NCBI GenBank assembly: GCA_964520325.1
Contig: CAZFOB010000006.1
Location: 62,001-126,000, forward strand
Source of the DNA: CAZFOB01 sp964520325
GTDB taxonomy: Bacteria > Actinomycetota > JAICYB01
Direction of reading: 5' to 3'
Length of the DNA: 64,000 nucleotides
Every line of letters starts with the position of its first letter. The stretch's first letter is position 1. Positions 41,435-49,706 of this stretch are shown here, piece after piece. Below the pieces are notes generated by a model. The model was given only the letters and a program-made list of their open reading frames with translations, did not search any database and was not told the DNA's origin. Position numbers and translations under genes: made by a program.

Positions 41435-42553
41435 GATCCGTCCGCTCCTGCATCGTCCGTTGCCGGTATGTCAGGCCACCAGCCCAGAACGTCGCGGGCT
41501 TCATGTGCCCACTTCACACCACAAACGTAGTGCCACGTCCGGTCCTCGGTCTGCACGTTGCCCTCTACTTCTGGCAGTGAGAGAACTCCCCCTGACTGCT
41601 CCGTCTCCGCATCCACGCTCACCTTCGCGTCGATCATGCGGTCGAGCAGTTCCAGCGCCGATGCTTGAAGCCCGACGACCGTAGGTCGGAGGGCGACTCC
41701 CGCTGCGACTCCCGCTGCGACTCCCGCTGCGACTCCCGCTGCGACTCCCGCTGCGACTCNNNNNNNNNNNNNNNNNNNNNNNNNNNNNNNNNNNNNNNNN
41801 NNNNNNNNNNNNNNNNNNNNNNNNNNNNNNNNNNNNNNNNNNNNNNNNNNNNNNNNNNNCCGCTGCGGCCAACGCTGCGTCCCACGCTGCGGCCCTCGCT
41901 GCGGCCCTCGCTGCGGCCAACGCTGCGTCCCTCGCTGCGTCCCACGCTGCGTCCCTCGCTGCGTCCATCGCTGCGGCCCACGCTGCGTCCCTCGCTGCGG
42001 CCCTCGCTGCGGCCATCGCTGCGGCCAACGCTGCGTCCCTCGCTGCGTCCCACGCTGCGGCCCTCGCTGCGTCCCTCGCTGCGTCCCACGCTGCGGCCCT
42101 CGCTGCGGCCCTCGCTGCGTCCGCGTCCTTTCGGCACGCCTCTAGGACGGGCTTGATGGAGGGAACCTGATCCGCTTGGAGGAGCGCGGGCAGTCCTTCG
42201 AGGGCGGCGGCTTGGTCGTCCAGACCTGCGAGACGAAGCCATGCTGGGGTGTGGACCCGGACCAGCCAGTCGGTCGCCATCCATGCGCGACGTTCGTCGG
42301 ATGCAGCGTCTCCCCGTGTGCCAACGAGACGCGGGATGAAGGGCGTGAGCTTCTGACGATCCTCGTCGTTCATCGCGTCGTTCCAGTTCATGCAGAACGC
42401 CGTGAGGACTGGGGAAGCGCACTTCGGGGAGTCAGACCAGGGCTCGTGCGCGAAGAACGCGACAGCCTCCATCACGCACATCTCGTAGTCGGCGTTCTCG
42501 GCGTGCTTGCCCTTGCTCAGCTTGAGCTTGGTCAAATCCAGATGGTGCGTCAT
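41431..42553 (-). CDS. Ala-rich tetrapeptide-repeat phage protein (interrupted by assembly gap)
   Basis: The N-terminal 145 residues (MTHHLDLTKLKLSKGKHAENADYEMC split, then AVAFFAHEPWSDSPKCASPVL) are ordered. They are followed by a long run of AARD/AAWD/AARA/AAMA tetrapeptides, predicted as one alanine-rich helix. After the gap, the frame that makes sense reads AAGVAAGVALRPTVVGLQASALELLDRMIDAK in pieces and runs on to a stop at 41431. That is a different frame from the one before the gap, so the true gap length is not 100. I treat both parts as one gene. Function unknown. Confidence 0.6.
41577..41607. repeat. 31-bp repeat shared by two early genes
   Basis: Identical to 42609-42639. In both genes it encodes ETEQSGGVLS. 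Its minus strand contains CAGGGGGAG, like a ribosome-binding site; the start region of the gene at 42999 has a related shorter copy. Confidence 0.75.
41697..42126. repeat. 12-bp tandem repeat array with assembly gap
   Basis: Degenerate 12-base units such as CGCTGCGTCCCT and CGCTGCGGCCAA run on both sides of the N block at 41760-41859. The left side has a different unit (CTGCGACTCCCG). The repeat explains the gap and makes the copy number unknown. Confidence 0.9.
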
Positions 42554-42999
42554 TCCGTGGACCCTCCCTTTTGGCTGGTGAACTGTGACTGAGCGTCTTC
42601 CGCTGGTTGTGAGAGAACTCCCCCTGACTGCTCCGTCTCAGGGCGTGGATAAGAGACGGTGCAGCCGGGGGAACGCCTGATCCAGAGAGGGAAGAACCGC
42701 CAGAGTTTGCGGACACGTTCTTCGGACTCTTCGACCAACAACTCAGCGAAGAGAAGTTGCAAGCGTGCCGTGTAGATGTTCATTCGGGTCCCTACTGGTC
42801 GCATGAGTACGACGGTTCTACCGTCGTCTCGTCTTCGGACAGATGCCAGCGAGTCGCCATCTTCGGCCTCCCACCGCTCGATGACGAACCGAACGATGCG
42901 CCGGTACACGGTGGCCTCGTACTCATCCCCGGGATCAACGCCGTCATGCTCCATGAGCGCACGAGCGATTCGGGTGATTTTCTCTTCGCGGTCCTTCAC
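42550..42999 (-). CDS. Hypothetical early phage protein
   Basis: 149 residues from GTG 42999, preceded by CAGGGGGA and overlapping the upstream stop. VKDREEKITRIARALMEHDGVDPGDEYEATVYRRIVRFVIERWE in pieces is helical; RTVVLMRPVGTRMNIYTARLQLLFAEL follows. No family known to me. Confidence 0.5.
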   Translation of the reverse strand: MKDREEKITRIARALMEHDGVDPGDEYEATVYRRIVRFVIERWEAEDGDSLASVRRRDDGRTVVLMRPVGTRMNIYTARLQLLFAELLVEESEERVRKLWRFFPLWIRRSPGCTVSYPRPETEQSGGVLSQPAEDAQSQFTSQKGGSTE

Positions 43000-43571
43000 T
43001 CGTCCCCCTGACTCGTGGTGCTTGAAGGAACGGCCTTTGTCATGAAGCGCTGCACACACCACTCAGCCGTTCCGCTGAACCAGTCCTTTTCGCCCTGGAG
43101 GTTCTTGTGCGCCCACCCGACGACCTTGGACGCCTCTTCAACTAGACGGTCGAACTCTGAGTCGTCAACGCCGATCACGTAGAACTTCATTCGGGGCTCG
43201 CGGAGTTGCCAATCCGCTGCCGCTTCTGCGAGAAGTTTGCCGAGGTCTGTTGCCCACTGCGGGCCGACGTGGCCCTCCTCGTCCCGACACTCAAACAGCC
43301 GATGGCTCGTCGTCGCGGTAGGTGAAAGAAGCGAGGACACCGACTCGCTCCTGTTGTAGAGCTTCGTCACACGCTTCTGTTTCGCGAGCGTCAACTCGAA
43401 CGTGAAACGCTCGCACACCCAGGGGAACGTCCTGAGCGCCGCTTTGACCGCGTTCTCGAAGTCCAGTTCCTCATCGAAGAAGAAGACGGGAGTTCGAGCC
43501 CGGCCGTCGGGTCGTCCATCCGGTTCGCGAACGCGAGGGCGGTCCAGCCGTCCTTGTGGTGGACGGAACAC
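42996..43571 (-). CDS. Hypothetical phage protein, probably frame-broken N-terminus
   Basis: 191 residues as drawn. The part from VFFFDEELDFENAVKAALRTFPWVCERF onward looks genuine. The first 28 residues (MFRPPQGRLDRPRV) do not; the other two frames of the same DNA read SVHHKDGWTALAFANRMDD and then RPGSNSR, which look like the real upstream sequence. Two indels near 43500-43530 would restore one protein starting near 43596. Start therefore uncertain. Confidence 0.45.
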   Translation of the reverse strand: MFRPPQGRLDRPRVREPDGRPDGRARTPVFFFDEELDFENAVKAALRTFPWVCERFTFELTLAKQKRVTKLYNRSESVSSLLSPTATTSHRLFECRDEEGHVGPQWATDLGKLLAEAAADWQLREPRMKFYVIGVDDSEFDRLVEEASKVVGWAHKNLQGEKDWFSGTAEWCVQRFMTKAVPSSTTSQGDE

Positions 43572-43596
43572 TCACCCTCACGCTCGCCCTTTGGAT

Positions 43597-43869
43597 TCAG
43601 CTTATGAGCGAATCAGTTGGGGTGCCGTGGATTCGCAGCGGGGTGTTGTCACGGGGGCCGCCGGTTGCGCGGTGGCGGGGCTTCTTCACCTTCGGGGCTT
43701 CGAGCACTTCTATCTGCTGGACGTCAAACACGTACGACAGGGGCCGGCCTTCTTTGTCGGTGCCGGAGAGCTCGTAGCGCACGCAGCCGTTCATGTACTC
43801 GTAGCGCGCCGTTGCGATGCCGGTGTAGCCGCTGATGGTGTCCTTTGCCTTGCTGCCGAGCTCGATCAT
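43597..43869 (-). CDS. Small SH3-like phage protein
   Basis: 90 residues. ELGSKAKDTISGYTGIATARYEYMNGCVRYELSG matches a very common small phage protein (ELGSKVRDxVTGFxGxAxxRxEYLNGC type) with a beta-barrel look, plus YVFDVQQIEVL. Function unknown, probably host-takeover or DNA-associated. ATGA overlap with the upstream gene. Confidence 0.65.
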   Translation of the reverse strand: MIELGSKAKDTISGYTGIATARYEYMNGCVRYELSGTDKEGRPLSYVFDVQQIEVLEAPKVKKPRHRATGGPRDNTPLRIHGTPTDSLIS

Positions 43870-44183
43870 GCGACCTCCTCATCTGGGTTGAACGGGTTCT
43901 CGTAGACGTCCCAGCCGAAGACATCTCCGACGTGGGTGCTGAGCGCCGTGCACCATTCGTCCGCCGTTTTCAACGTGATCCTTTCGGCGGTGAGCACTCT
44001 CCACAGCGCGCGGTCCATGCAGCTTTCGGGCTTTCCGAGACGCAGTGCGACGACGCGCGCCAGCTCGGCGAACTTGCCGAACTCTTGGTCGTTCGCTTGG
44101 GGGCTCGGTCGATAGGCGAGGGCGTGGCGCCGGATCAGACGTTGCAGCGGTGCGGCCGGGAGGCATTTGTCGCGGACTTTCAT
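43866..44183 (-). CDS. Hypothetical phage protein
   Basis: 105 residues from ATG 44183 (MKVRDKCLPAAPLQRLIRRHAL). Helical, with SCMDRALWRVLTAERITLKTADEWCTAL. Overlaps both neighbours by 4 bases. No family recognised. Confidence 0.5.
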   Translation of the reverse strand: MKVRDKCLPAAPLQRLIRRHALAYRPSPQANDQEFGKFAELARVVALRLGKPESCMDRALWRVLTAERITLKTADEWCTALSTHVGDVFGWDVYENPFNPDEEVA

Positions 44184-44482
44184 GCCGTCACCGAGGCGTG
44201 CTCGACTTCGCGCGGTGTGTCCTCCCGCTCGACTTCGACCGGTGCTGACTTCCAGGTCACGAAGCCGTCCGGGCCTCGCGACCACTCTTGCGTCGTGAGG
44301 ATCACCGTCCGGCGTTCGTTCGTGTTGTGGTACACCTGGCGCGAGAACTTCGACCGTGCGTCCTGCTCGTCTTCGGCGCGCTGCGGCGCCGTTGCTGATG
44401 ATGAGCTCCCCTCGTACGTGATGACCTGCACGAACCACGCTTTCCCCGAGGCCTGTGACTGCTCCTCACCTCGTCTTGGCAC
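44180..44482 (-). CDS. Hypothetical phage protein
   Basis: 100 residues from GTG 44482 after AGAGAGGAG. FVQVITYEGSSSS and TVILTTQEWSRGPDGFVTWKSAPVEVE are beta-strand rich. It overlaps the end of the replication initiator gene by 17 bases. Function unknown. Confidence 0.5.
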   Translation of the reverse strand: MPRRGEEQSQASGKAWFVQVITYEGSSSSATAPQRAEDEQDARSKFSRQVYHNTNERRTVILTTQEWSRGPDGFVTWKSAPVEVEREDTPREVEHASVTA

Positions 44483-45308
44483 GCTTGCTCCTCTCTCTCT
44501 CGTCTGCCCACGTTTCACGTGACTTCGATTTCTCGATCCAGTTGCGGAACCCTCTGCGGTGGTTGGTGCGGCGAAAGGAGGGCTCTCGGGTGTTGAGCCA
44601 GCCCGCGTAGGTCCGGAGCTCGTCGTCGTAGAAGATCCGGGTGTTGGTCGTCGCGGAGTCGATGACGTCGCGCCAGTAGTCCGGGTCGTCGAGGTCTGTC
44701 TCGAGGAGCGTTCGGTGGCGCCACCGAAGCGAGCCGAGCAGGGTTCGGATGTCTTCGAATCCGGTCCAATCGGCGGGTGGGGAGCCCGCCGGATTTTTCG
44801 GCGGCTCCCCGTCCTCAAGATCTACGTCCTCAAGATCTACGTCCTCTGGACCGATGGGCGGACCGTTTCCGGTGGGTCTATCGGACCGTTTCTCGTCGTC
44901 CATCGGACCGTTTCCGGTCGATGGGTCCGACGGTCGGACCGTTTTCAAGCCCTCGGACGATGGGTCCGACGGTCGGACCGTTTTCCAGTCCTCGCGCGCA
45001 GCGATCACGTCGATGACCTGCTGCGGGATGACGGTCCTGTACTCGTTGACCAGACCCCGTCCCCCGCCGCGCTTTCCTGCGGTAAGGAAGCCCTTCGCCA
45101 CGAGCGCGCGGAGTGCCTCGATGACGGTCGAGCGTGCGAGGCCGGTCTCTTCGGCGACGGTCCTGCTCGCCGGGAAACACGAGTCGCCTTTGTCGCTCAT
45201 GTGCAGCGAGAGCGTGAGCGCGACGTGACGCTGCGCCGGCGTCAGCCCGGAGTCCTTGTCGGCGATCGCCGACCTCCATGTAAACAACGGCTTGAGGGTG
45301 TGGCTCAA
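44466..45308 (-). CDS. Helix-turn-helix replication initiator-like protein
   Basis: 280 residues. The N-terminal 110 residues form a winged helix: GLTPAQRHVALTLSLHMSDKGDSCFPASRTVAEETGLARSTVIEAL in pieces, then VAKGFLTAGKRGGGRG. This is typical of phage replication initiators of the lambda O / RepA-like helix-turn-helix class. A low-complexity linker with two TVRPSDPS repeats and DLEDVDLED contains the iteron-like DNA repeats. The C-terminal 90 residues (IRTLLGSLRWRHRTLLETDLDD) are helical. It probably binds the origin located in its own gene. Confidence 0.7.
   Translation of the reverse strand: MSHTLKPLFTWRSAIADKDSGLTPAQRHVALTLSLHMSDKGDSCFPASRTVAEETGLARSTVIEALRALVAKGFLTAGKRGGGRGLVNEYRTVIPQQVIDVIAAREDWKTVRPSDPSSEGLKTVRPSDPSTGNGPMDDEKRSDRPTGNGPPIGPEDVDLEDVDLEDGEPPKNPAGSPPADWTGFEDIRTLLGSLRWRHRTLLETDLDDPDYWRDVIDSATTNTRIFYDDELRTYAGWLNTREPSFRRTNHRRGFRNWIEKSKSRETWADERERSKRAKTR
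44859..44983. repeat. Iteron-like repeats, candidate phage origin
   Basis: CGGACCGTTT occurs five times, at 44859, 44882, 44904, 44935 and 44974. The last two copies lie in a longer 26-base repeat that includes the palindrome GGTCCGA-CGG-TCGGACC. All are inside the initiator gene linker. Confidence 0.65.
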
Positions 45309-45658
45309 CCTTGACCTCCCATGCGGATCTCTGATCGCACGACGCCGGCGACGTCGTCGATCAGGCCGAGTTGCGCGCGTGTGTTCCAGACGCGCTCGCG
45401 GATCGTGTTGTGCATGACTTCAGCGGCCTCCATCGCGCCCTTGAGGTGGGACACGTGGTTGTCGGTCGCGTCGCGCCGAGCGGCGGCGCTCTTCTCGTCG
45501 GCGAACACGAGCCATGCAGCGGCTTTCCCGTCGCGATATGCGCGGATTGACTCCGCGAGGACCGCGGTGGACGCCATGAGCTCGCTCTCGAGTTCGCCGA
45601 TGATGCCCTTGAGCCGTTCGTACTCACGCCAGATGTCGTGGCCGGTGACGACGCTCAT
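45305..45658 (-). CDS. Hypothetical coiled-coil phage protein
   Basis: 117 residues. REYERLKGIIGELESELMASTAVLAESIRAYRDG and HLKGAMEAAEVMHNTIRERVWNTRAQLGLI are helical. It sits between the helicase-methylase and the replication initiator genes and overlaps both by 4 bases. Role in replication is possible only by position. Confidence 0.55.
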   Translation of the reverse strand: MSVVTGHDIWREYERLKGIIGELESELMASTAVLAESIRAYRDGKAAAWLVFADEKSAAARRDATDNHVSHLKGAMEAAEVMHNTIRERVWNTRAQLGLIDDVAGVVRSEIRMGGQG

Positions 45659-48153
45659 GCGGACTCCAGGTCGAAGAGCGTCGGCGTCGAGGACTCGCGG
45701 GCGGCGAGTTCGACGTAGGCAACGCCGTCAGCGAAGTACGACGGGTTGAGCTCGATGCCGACGCCGCGGCGCTTGAGCTTCACGGCGCAGTACGGGACCG
45801 TCATCAGTCCGCCGAACGGATCGAGGACCGTTTCGCCCTCCATCGAGAACTGCGTGATCAGACGGTCGACGATGTCGAACTGGAGGGGGCAGAGGTGCTG
45901 CTGCTGGCCCTTGCGCTCTTGGAGCATGTTGAGCGTTCGCATCCGCGTGACGTCGGCCCACACATCCGGATGCCACGACGCCGGTTGCAGGAGCATGAAT
46001 GTGGTTGGGAGACGTCCCTTCGCTTCGAGCTGCTCGCTCAGCGCGACGTGTTCCTCGAAGTCGTACACGCAGTCCAGGCCGTGGGCTTTGAAGAGCTTGT
46101 AGACCTTCTCATGTGGGAGATCCGCGAACTCAGCGGAGGCGAGCAGACGGTTGCCGCTCGATCGCATATAGCCGTGGGCGTCGACCTGCCAGCGCGATCG
46201 TGAGTACGTCGTCTTGTCCTTGACGACCGGGACGTCGGCGTAGCCGTTGCTCGACTCTGTCGGCGGCTTGCGGAAGAGCAGGAGGTACTCGGGCATTCCG
46301 GCGCCCATGCGCGATCCGTCCTTGCACTGCTCCGACCACCCGAGTCGGTAGGTCTGGTTGTTCTCCCTGACGACGTCGGTGACGATCGTCTTCATCCCGA
46401 GGAACGCGAAGCCGTGACGCTGGTAGTGGAAGATCGCTTCGGCGTGGAACGGCGTGACGGTCTGGAAGCCGAGTCCGTTGAGTCCGGACGGCATCACGCG
46501 GTCCTTGACGTGGATCGCGGCGACGCGGCCGGGTTGAAGCACCCGAAGGAGCTCGGGCGTCAGATAGTCCATCTGCTCCCAGAAGTGAGCGTTTGATTCG
46601 GTGTGGCCGAAGTCGTTGTACGAGGGCGTGTACTCGTACTGCGTGGCGAACGGGATGGACGTCACGATGAGGTCGACGCTGTCGTCCTTCATCGCGGCCG
46701 TTTCTTCGACGGCATCCGCGTTCACGAGGTAGTAGCTGGAGCCGTGCGCTTCCTGGCGCTCGACTTCGCTCGAGCGAGTGAGCGCTTGCGTCATGGCCTC
46801 GTGCGACAGGCCATACTCCGCGATGATCGCGCCCATCTTCGCGACGAGCTCGTTGTGCTGAGTCCACTTCCTCTCGAGTGTCTGCCGAACCTCCCGCTCG
46901 GCTTGGGTGTAGATCAGGTCGATGCGGACGCGGTCGGTCTGCAAGAAGCGGTGGATGCGGTGGACGGCTTGGATGAAGTCGGCAAATTTGAAGCCGATCC
47001 CGACGAAGATCGCGCGGTGACAGTGCCGCTGGAAGTTGCACCCGCTTCCGGCGATAACGGGCTTGGTCGACAGGACGCTGATGCGTCCGTCCGAGAAGTC
47101 GATGATGCGGCGTTCTCGTTCGTCGAGGTCCTGGGAGCCCCACACGGCCACGGAGCCGGGCAGGGCGGTCTGGATGGCGCGTCGCTCGTCTTCGAGGTCA
47201 TGCCAGAGCACGAAGTGGCTGAACGGCTCTGCAAGAAGGATCTCCGTCGTCTTCGCGACGCGCTCGTCGAGGCTCTCGCGCTTCTCGGCCGCGGCCTGCT
47301 GGACACCGAGCGCGGCATTGCGGAAGAGCCGGCCGCGAGGATCATGGACCGTCCCGGTGTCCACGCGCGCCTCGGTCTCGATCTCGTGCCAGCGGACGTC
47401 GAGCTCCGGGAGGACGTACCCCTCGTCGGAGTAGCCGAGGTCCGACGGCTTCTGCAGGAACATCGCCCACGACGCAACCCAGAGCCAGAACTCGCGCTCC
47501 ATGTGCGGATGCAGGGTGAGCTTGTCGGCCTTCGTCGAGTCGCGTTTGAAGAAACGGGTCTTCGCTTGACCGACGTCCATGACATCGAGGAACGCGGCGT
47601 AGGCAAGAAGCTCGATGTACTCGTTCGGGCTCGGCGTGGCCGTCGCGACGAAGCGGTAGTGAGCGGACCCTTCGTACAGACGCATGAACTCCCGGAAGGT
47701 CTTCGAGCCTCCGAAGCCACGAAGGATGGCCGCCTCGTCGAGGCTGACCACTTCGAAGCCGCGAGGATCGAGCTTCCCGTCACGGACGCTCTCGTAGTTC
47801 GTGAGGTAGATGCCGTCGTCCGAGGCCTCTTCCGTCCTCCTGACGAACGTGACAGTCAGCCCGAGTAGGCCAGCGTCTCGGACGAACTCCTGGCGGACAC
47901 CGAGCGGGAGCACGATGAGTCCGCGGCCGCGGCCGAGCTTGGCCAGGACAATCCGGACGATCTCCAACTGCATGAGCGTCTTCCCGAGGCCGAAGCTCGC
48001 GAACACTGCGCGACGTCCTCCGCGGATTGCCCAGACGACCGTGTCGCGCTGGTGCGGCTTCAAGATGGGGTTGACGTCGGACGTTGAGACATCGAGGCCC
48101 GTCGACGTGGCGAGCTTCGCCTTCGATTCGAGGAAGGTTCGGTAGTCCGTCAC
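45655..48153 (-). CDS. SNF2-type helicase fused to a DNA methylase
   Basis: 832 residues. Residues about 25-450 form the helicase: ILKPHQRDTVVWAI, Walker A FASFGLGKTLMQ (Lys58), DEAD-like VVSLDEAAIL, motif III VATATPSPNEY, and motif VI-like AVHRIHRFLQTDRV. Residues about 475-832 form an amino-methyltransferase: YYLVNADAVEETAAM, TSIPFATQYEYTPSYNDFG in the catalytic [DNS]PPY position, and VLDPFGGLMTVPYCAV for SAM binding. Such fusions occur in many actinophages. It may translocate on DNA and methylate it, protecting phage DNA from restriction. Confidence 0.88.
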   Translation of the reverse strand: MTDYRTFLESKAKLATSTGLDVSTSDVNPILKPHQRDTVVWAIRGGRRAVFASFGLGKTLMQLEIVRIVLAKLGRGRGLIVLPLGVRQEFVRDAGLLGLTVTFVRRTEEASDDGIYLTNYESVRDGKLDPRGFEVVSLDEAAILRGFGGSKTFREFMRLYEGSAHYRFVATATPSPNEYIELLAYAAFLDVMDVGQAKTRFFKRDSTKADKLTLHPHMEREFWLWVASWAMFLQKPSDLGYSDEGYVLPELDVRWHEIETEARVDTGTVHDPRGRLFRNAALGVQQAAAEKRESLDERVAKTTEILLAEPFSHFVLWHDLEDERRAIQTALPGSVAVWGSQDLDERERRIIDFSDGRISVLSTKPVIAGSGCNFQRHCHRAIFVGIGFKFADFIQAVHRIHRFLQTDRVRIDLIYTQAEREVRQTLERKWTQHNELVAKMGAIIAEYGLSHEAMTQALTRSSEVERQEAHGSSYYLVNADAVEETAAMKDDSVDLIVTSIPFATQYEYTPSYNDFGHTESNAHFWEQMDYLTPELLRVLQPGRVAAIHVKDRVMPSGLNGLGFQTVTPFHAEAIFHYQRHGFAFLGMKTIVTDVVRENNQTYRLGWSEQCKDGSRMGAGMPEYLLLFRKPPTESSNGYADVPVVKDKTTYSRSRWQVDAHGYMRSSGNRLLASAEFADLPHEKVYKLFKAHGLDCVYDFEEHVALSEQLEAKGRLPTTFMLLQPASWHPDVWADVTRMRTLNMLQERKGQQQHLCPLQFDIVDRLITQFSMEGETVLDPFGGLMTVPYCAVKLKRRGVGIELNPSYFADGVAYVELAARESSTPTLFDLESA

Positions 48154-49706
48154 GACAAGCTCTCAACGCAGCGCTCAACGAGGAGCGCCATGACGGGTGG
48201 GGTGACGGCGTTGCCGTACTGCTTGACGCGCTCACGCTTCGTTCCGAGCACCTTGTAGGAGTCGGGGAACGCCATCGCGCGTCCGATCTCGTGCGGTTCG
48301 AGCATCCGAAAGCCGCAGTCCTCGACCGCGATCTCCGGCGCAACGATGGCGTGGTGATCCTTGGTGGTGACAGCTCCGAGCGGATCGGTCATCGGGTGCG
48401 CCATCGACGGGTCGTTCCCGTCGCCGTAGTTCTTCAGGTAGAAGGGCAGCGTTGCGAGGGCGAGACGGTCGCTGGCAACAAGCGTGTGCATCGGGTCTGA
48501 CGTCGGTCGTGCGGCGGCTTCGCGTCCTCCGGCCGGGAGAACGAGCGCGTGATGATTGCCGTGCGCTGTGACTGTCGCCGTCGGATCCCCAACGCTCCGG
48601 ACGTCGCTTCCACCGCCCCGAAGTTCGGCGATGAAGGGAACACACCAGGGCTCCGACGCGTGCCGCGTGCACGACCAGCGTCCATGACGAACGCGAGCGA
48701 CTGACGGGCCGTCTGCGTCCGGAAGGGGTTCGCCTGTTGGCCACGCTCGGTTCTCGCCGTCGTACGCCGTGTCGACGACGAGGCCGTGATGAATCTCCGT
48801 GGTCTGCGTGACCATCGGTGCCATGACGCTCCACGCGCGCGAGTAGCCCGGACGCTCGAAGGTGTGTCCGGACTTCTGGACGATGGCGGCCGGCCCGAAC
48901 CGCTCGAGCCCGACACGGATACGTCGCAGCGTGGCGGCTACGAGCGGTCGAGTCCGGTCACCAACACGAGGACACGGAATGGACCAGTCGATCGCCGCCG
49001 CGGCTGGCCACGCGTACGGAAGCGCGCGATCGCCACAGAGAGCGCACGTGTAGATGTACTGCTGCCGATATTTCCCGCGTGGCTTGTCGGGCTTCTTCCA
49101 GGCCTGCCGACCTTCGACCTCTCCACAACGTTCACACCAGCACGACGGCCGGATATCGAGGTCCGGGGCTGTGTTCCCCGTCCTCCAGAAGACGACGTAG
49201 AGCCGGTCCCGTGATTGCGGCGTCGGGTGAGCGACCATCGAGTTGAGGCAGACGATCTGATGCTCGTAGCCGAGCAGATGCATCGACTCAAGCCATGCAG
49301 GGAACGGCGGCCACCGCGTTGCTGCCTCAACGACGTTCTCAACGACGACACATTGATAGCCGTGGTGCTCGGCGAAGCGCGGGACGTCCCACATCGTTGC
49401 TCGCGATCGCTCGGCCGCTGGGTCTCCACCCGGGTTGAAGAGGTCCGCGTCATGCTTCTTCGACCGGGCCTGCGAGTGATGCGTGCACTCGGGAGACGCG
49501 ATCAGGATGTCGGTGCGCGGATACCGACGTGGGTCGACCTGGGAGACATCCGCGCAGTCGTGGTCGGCGTTTGGGAAGTTCGAGTTGTGCGTCTCAATCG
49601 CCAGCGCCCAGTGGTTCGCCGCCATGCGGAGCCGAGCTCCGGAGCGTTCTGCGCCGATGGACGAGCCACCGGCACCACAGAAGAGGTCCGTGACCGTCAG
49701 CGTCAC
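48150..49706 (-). CDS. DNA (cytosine-5)-methyltransferase with zinc ribbon
   Basis: 518 residues. Motif I VTDLFCGAGGSSIGAE, catalytic loop SPECTHHSQ (Cys74), ENV motif (Glu123-Val125), QSRDR (164-168) and C-terminal QYGNAVTPPV are those of C5 methylases. The usual PPC is replaced by PEC. Between the halves lies a four-Cys ribbon (CWCERCG at 189-195 and CALCGD at 221-226). It overlaps the helicase-methylase gene by 4 bases. No restriction enzyme is adjacent, so it is probably protective. Confidence 0.88.
   Translation of the reverse strand: MTLTVTDLFCGAGGSSIGAERSGARLRMAANHWALAIETHNSNFPNADHDCADVSQVDPRRYPRTDILIASPECTHHSQARSKKHDADLFNPGGDPAAERSRATMWDVPRFAEHHGYQCVVVENVVEAATRWPPFPAWLESMHLLGYEHQIVCLNSMVAHPTPQSRDRLYVVFWRTGNTAPDLDIRPSCWCERCGEVEGRQAWKKPDKPRGKYRQQYIYTCALCGDRALPYAWPAAAAIDWSIPCPRVGDRTRPLVAATLRRIRVGLERFGPAAIVQKSGHTFERPGYSRAWSVMAPMVTQTTEIHHGLVVDTAYDGENRAWPTGEPLPDADGPSVARVRHGRWSCTRHASEPWCVPFIAELRGGGSDVRSVGDPTATVTAHGNHHALVLPAGGREAAARPTSDPMHTLVASDRLALATLPFYLKNYGDGNDPSMAHPMTDPLGAVTTKDHHAIVAPEIAVEDCGFRMLEPHEIGRAMAFPDSYKVLGTKRERVKQYGNAVTPPVMALLVERCVESLS

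Noticed and set aside
46603..47868. 421-residue plus-strand ORF
   Set aside because: Shadow of the helicase-methylase gene.
48150..49706. Complete restriction-modification system
   Set aside because: No restriction endonuclease gene is adjacent; the small HNH gene is separated by the repeat protein and looks like a free-standing phage HNH.
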